Source: RGIG8767 sp964531805
Lineage (GTDB): Bacteria; Bacillota; Clostridia; Lachnospirales; Lachnospiraceae
NCBI GenBank assembly: GCA_964531805.1
Contig: CAZHGE010000011.1
Span: forward strand, 1-46,233
Reading direction: 5' to 3'
DNA length: 46,233 bases
The position numbers and the translations under genes are program-made. Of this stretch, positions 42,540 to 46,233 are shown piece after piece. Below the pieces are notes generated by a model. That model was given only the letters and a program-made list of their open reading frames with translations. It did no database searches and had not been told where the DNA came from. Within the stretch, counting starts at the first letter, position 1, and every line of letters begins with the position of its first letter.

Positions 42540-43556
42540 ATGAAGAAAAGGTTCTTAACAGCCATCATGGCATGCGCGCTATCTGTGGTACTGGCGGCTT
42601 GCGGCGGCAGCAGTAAAAGTGCGGATTATGCGATGACAGAAGAGGCGGCACCGGCGGAGGAGTATTATGAGGCGGAAATGAATGCCTATGGTGCAGATGA
42701 TGCACTTATGTTGGAAGATGGCACAGATACCACAGGGGAAAATACGGCGCTGGCAGACCGTAAACTGATTAAGACCGTTAATCTGGATGTAGAAACAAAA
42801 GATTACGATGGACTTCTTACAAATCTGGAAACACAGATTGAAGAGTTAGGCGGTTACATTGAATATTTAGATTGTTACGGCAGTTCCTACCGGCATGCGT
42901 CTATTACAGCGCGCATACCGGCTGGAAAACTGGATGGTTTTGTCAGACAAATTGGCGAAACAGCAAATATAACAGGCAGAAGTGAATCGGTAGAAGATGT
43001 AACACTTCAATATGTGGATTTGGACAGCCATGTACGGATGCTGGAGGAAGAACAGGATCGTCTGTTGGAGTTGTTAGCGACTGCTGAGACCGTGGAAGAT
43101 ATGATTACGATTGAAAGTCGTTTGGGAGAAGTCAGATACCAGTTAGAGAGTATGAATTCACAACTTCGTACTTTCGACAATCAAGTGGATTACAGTACTG
43201 TACATATTAATATCAGCGAAGTAATTGAACTGACACCAGTTGAGGAATTGACTGATGGAGAACGTATTGCGCAGGGATTTGCCAAGAGCGTAGCGGATGT
43301 ATTATATGGAATTAAGGAATTCTTTATTAATCTGATTATAAATATACCATATATTATCGTGTGGGCAGTTGTGATTGCCATTATTCTTGTAATTGTGCGT
43401 ATTATTATGAAGATATCAGATAAGCGTACAAAGAAGCTGGCAGCAGAACGAAAGGCAAAAATCCAGTCGGGAGAATATGTAAGTCCTTTTGTACATAAAC
43501 CAACAGGCTCAGTGGAACATGAAAAAATACCAGAACAGAAAGATGAAAATCAATAG
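42540..43556 (+). CDS. DUF4349 lipoprotein
   Basis: A 338-residue protein with a lipoprotein signal peptide ending in the lipobox LAAC, then GGSSKSADYAM. The DUF4349 region starts near 78 (RKLIKTVNLDVETKDYDGLL) and includes a coiled coil (MLEEEQDRLLELLATAETVE). A transmembrane helix near 265-290 (INIPYIIVWAVVIAIILVIV) leads to a basic cytoplasmic tail (KRTKKLAAERKAK). The protein is therefore anchored at both ends of its extracellular domain. The function of DUF4349 is unknown. The ribosome site is AAAGGGAGG. It lies 19 nt before era and may share its transcript. Confidence 0.85.
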   Translation: MKKRFLTAIMACALSVVLAACGGSSKSADYAMTEEAAPAEEYYEAEMNAYGADDALMLEDGTDTTGENTALADRKLIKTVNLDVETKDYDGLLTNLETQIEELGGYIEYLDCYGSSYRHASITARIPAGKLDGFVRQIGETANITGRSESVEDVTLQYVDLDSHVRMLEEEQDRLLELLATAETVEDMITIESRLGEVRYQLESMNSQLRTFDNQVDYSTVHINISEVIELTPVEELTDGERIAQGFAKSVADVLYGIKEFFINLIINIPYIIVWAVVIAIILVIVRIIMKISDKRTKKLAAERKAKIQSGEYVSPFVHKPTGSVEHEKIPEQKDENQ

Positions 43557-43575
43557 ATAGAATTGAGGATAAATA

Positions 43576-44478
43576 ATGAGTGAAATGAAAAAAGCGGGAT
43601 TTGCTTCCATCATTGGCAGACCCAATGTAGGAAAGTCCACTTTAATGAATAAGATTATTGGGCAGAAAATTGCTATTACATCAAATAAACCACAGACAAC
43701 ACGTAACCGTATTCAGACTGTTTATACGGGAGAAGAAGGACAGATTGTCTTTTTAGACACACCGGGTATCCACAAATCCAAAAATAAATTAGGTGACTAT
43801 ATGGTTGGCGTGGCAAGACGTTCCATTGCAGATGTGGATGTCGTATTGTTTTTGGTAGAGCCTACTACCTATATTGGAGCAGGTGAAAAGAGCATTATTG
43901 AAGATTTGAAAAAAGCGGATATGCCAGTGATTCTCGTGATCAATAAAGTAGATACAATCAAGCAGGATGAGATTTTAGAAGTCATTGATACGTATCGTAA
44001 AGAGTTGGATTTTGAGGAAATTGTTCCTGTATCAGCGTTAAAGGGCAATAATGTAGAAACGTTATTATCTTGTATTTTTAAATACCTCCCATATGGACCG
44101 GCATTTTATGATGAAGACACGATTACTGATCAGCCGGAACGTCAGATTGTGGCTGAACTGATTCGTGAAAAAGCATTACGCAATTTAGGGGATGAGATTC
44201 CTCATGGTGTAGCAGTTGCTATTGACAGCATGAAATTTGAAAAAAATTTATGCCGTATTGACGCAACAATTATCTGCGAAAGGGATTCCCACAAAGGAAT
44301 TATCATCGGAAAAGGCGGAAGTATGCTTAAAAAGATTGGTTCCCTTGCCAGACCAGAGATTGAAGATATGTTGGAAACCAAGGTGTTCTTGCAGCTTTGG
44401 GTAAAGGTAAAAAAAGATTGGCGTGACAGTGATTTCCTTCTTAAAAATTTTGGATATGATCCAAAAGAAACCGAATAG
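43576..44478 (+). CDS. era: GTPase Era
   Basis: A 300-residue protein of normal Era length. The GTPase domain carries G1 GRPNVGKS (14-21), the switch region TSNKPQTTRNRI, G3 DTPGIHK and G4 NKVD. The C-terminal KH domain has IIIGKGGSMLKKIGSLARPE. Era binds the 3' end of 16S rRNA and helps mature the 30S subunit. Its order with the YqzL-like gene and recO matches the arrangement in Bacillus. Confidence 0.96.
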   Translation: MSEMKKAGFASIIGRPNVGKSTLMNKIIGQKIAITSNKPQTTRNRIQTVYTGEEGQIVFLDTPGIHKSKNKLGDYMVGVARRSIADVDVVLFLVEPTTYIGAGEKSIIEDLKKADMPVILVINKVDTIKQDEILEVIDTYRKELDFEEIVPVSALKGNNVETLLSCIFKYLPYGPAFYDEDTITDQPERQIVAELIREKALRNLGDEIPHGVAVAIDSMKFEKNLCRIDATIICERDSHKGIIIGKGGSMLKKIGSLARPEIEDMLETKVFLQLWVKVKKDWRDSDFLLKNFGYDPKETE

Positions 44479-44509
44479 AAATTGACAAAACAGCAGACCA
44501 TATCTGTAA

Positions 44510-44565
44510 GGCATTTTAACCAATAAGACAGCTTGCGAAGCATGCTGGTGTTTGGTTGAAATGCC
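44510..44565 (+). repeat. Extended copy of the dispersed palindromic repeat, downstream of era
   Basis: Nested pairing: GGCATTTTAACCAA (44510-44523) pairs with TTGGTTGAAATGCC (44552-44565) with one G-U pair. Inside, CAGCTTGC/GCATGCTG surrounds the GAA loop with one mismatch. The inner part is the repeat core and the outer arms extend it. It may also serve as a processing or attenuation site between era and the next genes. Confidence 0.6.
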
Positions 44566-44591
44566 CTGAAAAAACGGAAATGGGGATTAGG

Positions 44592-44759
44592 ATGAAAGAG
44601 ATAAGTTACTGGGATCAGTTTATGAAGTCTGGAAAAGTAGAAGACTATCTGCTGTTTAAAAATGAGACCAAGGAAGAAAAAAATCCTAAAGGAGAAGTAA
44701 CAGGTGCAGGATTTTACGATCGTAACAGGGATGATCATCAAGGCAGTGCCTATCGGTGA
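44592..44759 (+). CDS. YqzL-like small protein between era and recO
   Basis: A 55-residue protein beginning MKEISYWDQFMKSGKVEDYL followed by LFKNE. The W-x-x-F-x-x-[ST]-G-x-[IV]-x-x-YLL-[FY]-K pattern matches YqzL, a conserved small Firmicutes protein of unknown role encoded between era and recO. The C-terminal half overlaps the recO start by 56 nt in another frame. ATG 44592 follows GGGGATTAGG; the longer frame from 44556 begins inside the repeat and is rejected. Confidence 0.6.
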   Translation: MKEISYWDQFMKSGKVEDYLLFKNETKEEKNPKGEVTGAGFYDRNRDDHQGSAYR

Positions 44760-45354
44760 ATACGATAGGCGCCTTGTTTTGCTGACCAAAGAAAAAGGAA
44801 AAATATCCGCATTTGCAAGAGGCGCGAGAAAACCTAACAGTCGGTTTGTGGCATCCACAAACCTTTTTTGCTTTGGAACCTTTAAACTCTATGCTGGAAG
44901 GGATTCTTACACCCTTTCTGAAACAGAAATTTCCAATTATTTTGAAGATCTCCGCATGGATTTTGAAGGAGCTTATTATGGTATGTATTTCCTTGAGATT
45001 GCGGATTACTATACTCGTGAAAATAATGATGAAAGGGAAATGTTAAAACTTCTTTACCAATCTCTTCGGGCATTGTCTCATCCGACGCTTAAAAATCAAC
45101 TGATTCGTGCGGTTTTTGAAATTAAATCCGTGGTCATAAATGGTGAGTTCCCAGGTGCACCGGCAGGCAGGGAGTATCTGGAGTCGACAAAATTTACCAT
45201 TGACTATATTGTAGACAGCAGTGTGGAAAAACTATATACTTTTACCGTTACAGATGACGTACTCAATGAATTGCAATACATTGGCAGTTGGACTCGTAAG
45301 CATTGCCTTACGGGCAGATTCAAATCCTTGGAAATTTTAGATACGCTGACTTAA
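44704..45354 (+). CDS. recO: DNA repair protein RecO
   Basis: A 216-residue protein. The N-terminal OB fold follows the RecO pattern (MQDFTIVTGMIIKAVPIGEY, then LVLLTKEKGKISAFARGARK). A helical C-terminal domain ends TGRFKSLEILDTLT. RecO anneals single-stranded DNA and with RecR loads RecA onto SSB-coated DNA. The start is GTG 44704 with AAAGGAG (44690-44696) 7 nt upstream, inside the YqzL-like gene. The C4 zinc finger present in many RecO proteins is absent and the protein is slightly short. Confidence 0.88.
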   Translation: MQDFTIVTGMIIKAVPIGEYDRRLVLLTKEKGKISAFARGARKPNSRFVASTNLFCFGTFKLYAGRDSYTLSETEISNYFEDLRMDFEGAYYGMYFLEIADYYTRENNDEREMLKLLYQSLRALSHPTLKNQLIRAVFEIKSVVINGEFPGAPAGREYLESTKFTIDYIVDSSVEKLYTFTVTDDVLNELQYIGSWTRKHCLTGRFKSLEILDTLT

Positions 45355-45374
45355 GTGTGGGAATGTCTCGGTCG

Positions 45375-45421
45375 AATGCCTTTTAAAAACGCCGGCATTT
45401 AGGCTGTGTTTTTTACAGCCT
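45375..45421 (+). terminator. Hairpins after recO, possible terminator
   Basis: AATGCC (45375-45380)/GGCATT (45393-45398) and AGGCTGT (45401-45407)/ACAGCCT (45415-45421) form two adjacent stems. The only T-run is in the loop of the second, so termination efficiency is uncertain. Confidence 0.4.
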
Positions 45422-45498
45422 TATGTGTCGCTGCGTTTTAATTAAGCGAATGCGTGCATGAGACAGAGATATCCCACACATTCTGTGTCAAAAAAGGA

Positions 45499-45527
45499 TT
45501 GAAATGCCGTTGCTTTTTGGGTATAAT
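45499..45527 (+). promoter_or_regulatory. Promoter of the final lipoprotein gene
   Basis: TTGAAA (45499-45504) and TATAAT (45522-45527) are 17 bp apart, 29 bp before the start codon; CAGGAGAA follows as ribosome site. Confidence 0.75.
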
Positions 45528-45556
45528 AGGAACGATAAACAGGAGAATCAGATTTT

Positions 45557-46180
45557 ATGAAAAGAAATATGACAGTCGGGAAGAGAATAGAAGGTATTTG
45601 GGTAAGCATATGCCTTCTTTTATTATTTCTGACCGGATGCGGAGAGACTGCTCTGCAAAGCGGTACCAATTTAGAATTGGAACGAAGTGGCGGCGTCATG
45701 GTTACTTACATAGAAGAATTTCCTTCTGATTATTATGATTTGGATGAATTGATCCAAATGAATCAGGAAGAAGTAGATGCCTATAATACAAAGGCGGGAA
45801 GAAATGCAGTAGAGATTATTTCTACTGAAACCGATGGAAGTACGGTTACCCTTTCCATGCATTATAAAAGTGTAGACGATTACGGTAATATGAACGGCGG
45901 TTTTATGTATCATGGAACTGTTTCCCAGGGGCAGAATGCAGGGTATCATTTTGATTATACCTTTGTGGATGCCAAGACAGGAGAAAAGGTTGCCGTAATG
46001 GATTGGGATAATTTACAAGATCATCATCTGATCGTAGCAAAAGGTCCTACAGAGGATTATTCCGCTTCGATTCATACATATAAAAGAATCGTGTATGCCA
46101 CGGAAAACGTAACCGTGTCAGAGGATGGAAAAACAGCGGTGATTAAGGGCAATGAGCAGTCCATCATCGTGTTCAAATAG
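45557..46180 (+). CDS. Uncharacterised lipoprotein
   Basis: A 207-residue protein with a basic N-terminus (MKRNMTVGKR), a hydrophobic core (IWVSICLLLLFLTGC) and the lipobox LTGC, so it should be lipid-anchored on the outer face of the membrane. The mature part is strand-rich and polar (SDYYDLDELIQMNQEEVDAY, then MNGGFMYHGTVSQGQNAGYH). No known domain was recognised. It has its own consensus promoter. The remaining 53 bases of the window show nothing further. Confidence 0.7.
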   Translation: MKRNMTVGKRIEGIWVSICLLLLFLTGCGETALQSGTNLELERSGGVMVTYIEEFPSDYYDLDELIQMNQEEVDAYNTKAGRNAVEIISTETDGSTVTLSMHYKSVDDYGNMNGGFMYHGTVSQGQNAGYHFDYTFVDAKTGEKVAVMDWDNLQDHHLIVAKGPTEDYSASIHTYKRIVYATENVTVSEDGKTAVIKGNEQSIIVFK

Positions 46181-46233
46181 TGAGTCCAGCGGTGTTATGT
46201 CAAGGAATGATTAAATAAAAAAGCAGATGTTTT

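Noticed and set aside
44202..44858. 218-residue minus-strand open frame opposite era and recO
   Set aside because: It lies antisense to well-identified genes, is rich in Phe/Ser/Leu with no domain pattern and lacks a ribosome site.
1..46233. CRISPR arrays, tRNA or rRNA genes, complete insertion sequences
   Set aside because: No regularly spaced direct repeats, no tRNA cloverleaf with CCA-type end and no intact transposase were seen. The short hairpin repeats are scattered and lack unique spacers.

Overview
This window looks like chromosomal DNA from a low-to-moderate GC, anaerobic Clostridia bacterium, most likely a gut Lachnospiraceae. That call is inferred from gene content: a flavodiiron protein beside a 2-oxoacid:ferredoxin oxidoreductase, a giant acyl-CoA dehydratase activase, the Firmicutes order era-yqzL-like-recO, lipoproteins with Gram-positive lipoboxes, and strong AAGGAGG-type ribosome sites. 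No rRNA, tRNA, CRISPR array or complete insertion sequence was found.

Positions 1-9062 form an accessory, visibly AT-rich defence island. It opens with the tail of an antitoxin and a ParE/RelE toxin. Next is a 491-residue protein that joins an HsdR-type PD-(D/E)XK nuclease domain to a tyrosine-recombinase-like body. Positions 1931-6706 then hold one apparent six-gene transcription unit with one promoter and one terminator: AAA/OLD-like ATPase, RloB, a ThsB-like TIR protein, a second TIR protein, a TIR protein with an unrecognised N-terminal half, and a small multi-pass membrane protein. I read this as an AbiL/RloAB-type module joined to a Thoeris-like TIR cassette that lacks a recognisable ThsA. 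After it come a TnpV transposon gene broken by a stop codon and an HTH/HipA-kinase pair whose operator-like palindrome overlaps its promoter.

Positions 9063-11963 hold an efflux pair. An MFS transporter sits behind an 18-codon leader peptide and two anti-Shine-Dalgarno segments, which suggests ribosome-mediated attenuation. An intact MATE pump follows. Positions 12001-16969 hold a redox operon: a flavodiiron protein, then the gamma/delta and fused alpha/beta polypeptides of a 2-oxoacid:ferredoxin oxidoreductase. Positions 17199-19784 encode a membrane SH3 protein and two Lachnospiraceae-type proteins of unknown function. Positions 19923-21018 are a decayed second MATE gene.

From 21216 to about 30850 are metabolic and housekeeping genes in short operons: a DRE-TIM metallolyase, a Gfo/Idh/MocA oxidoreductase, TcdA, an RsuA-family pseudouridine synthase, LigA, homoserine O-acetyltransferase, a membrane protein, an amidohydrolase and an S1-domain protein. 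On the minus strand lie an intracellular GH5 glycosidase and the 1410-residue dehydratase activase. The right end carries a rhomboid-like protein with a zinc-binding tail, a sigma-70-like protein lacking its DNA-binding parts, an M16C peptidase, a DUF4349 lipoprotein, era, a YqzL-like gene, recO and a final lipoprotein.

A short palindromic repeat (core roughly AAGACNACTCGCGAAGCGTG, flanked by CCAA and TTTGG) recurs in several intergenic regions between 12 and 45 kb. No family assignment was checked against a database; all come from reading motifs in the translated sequence.
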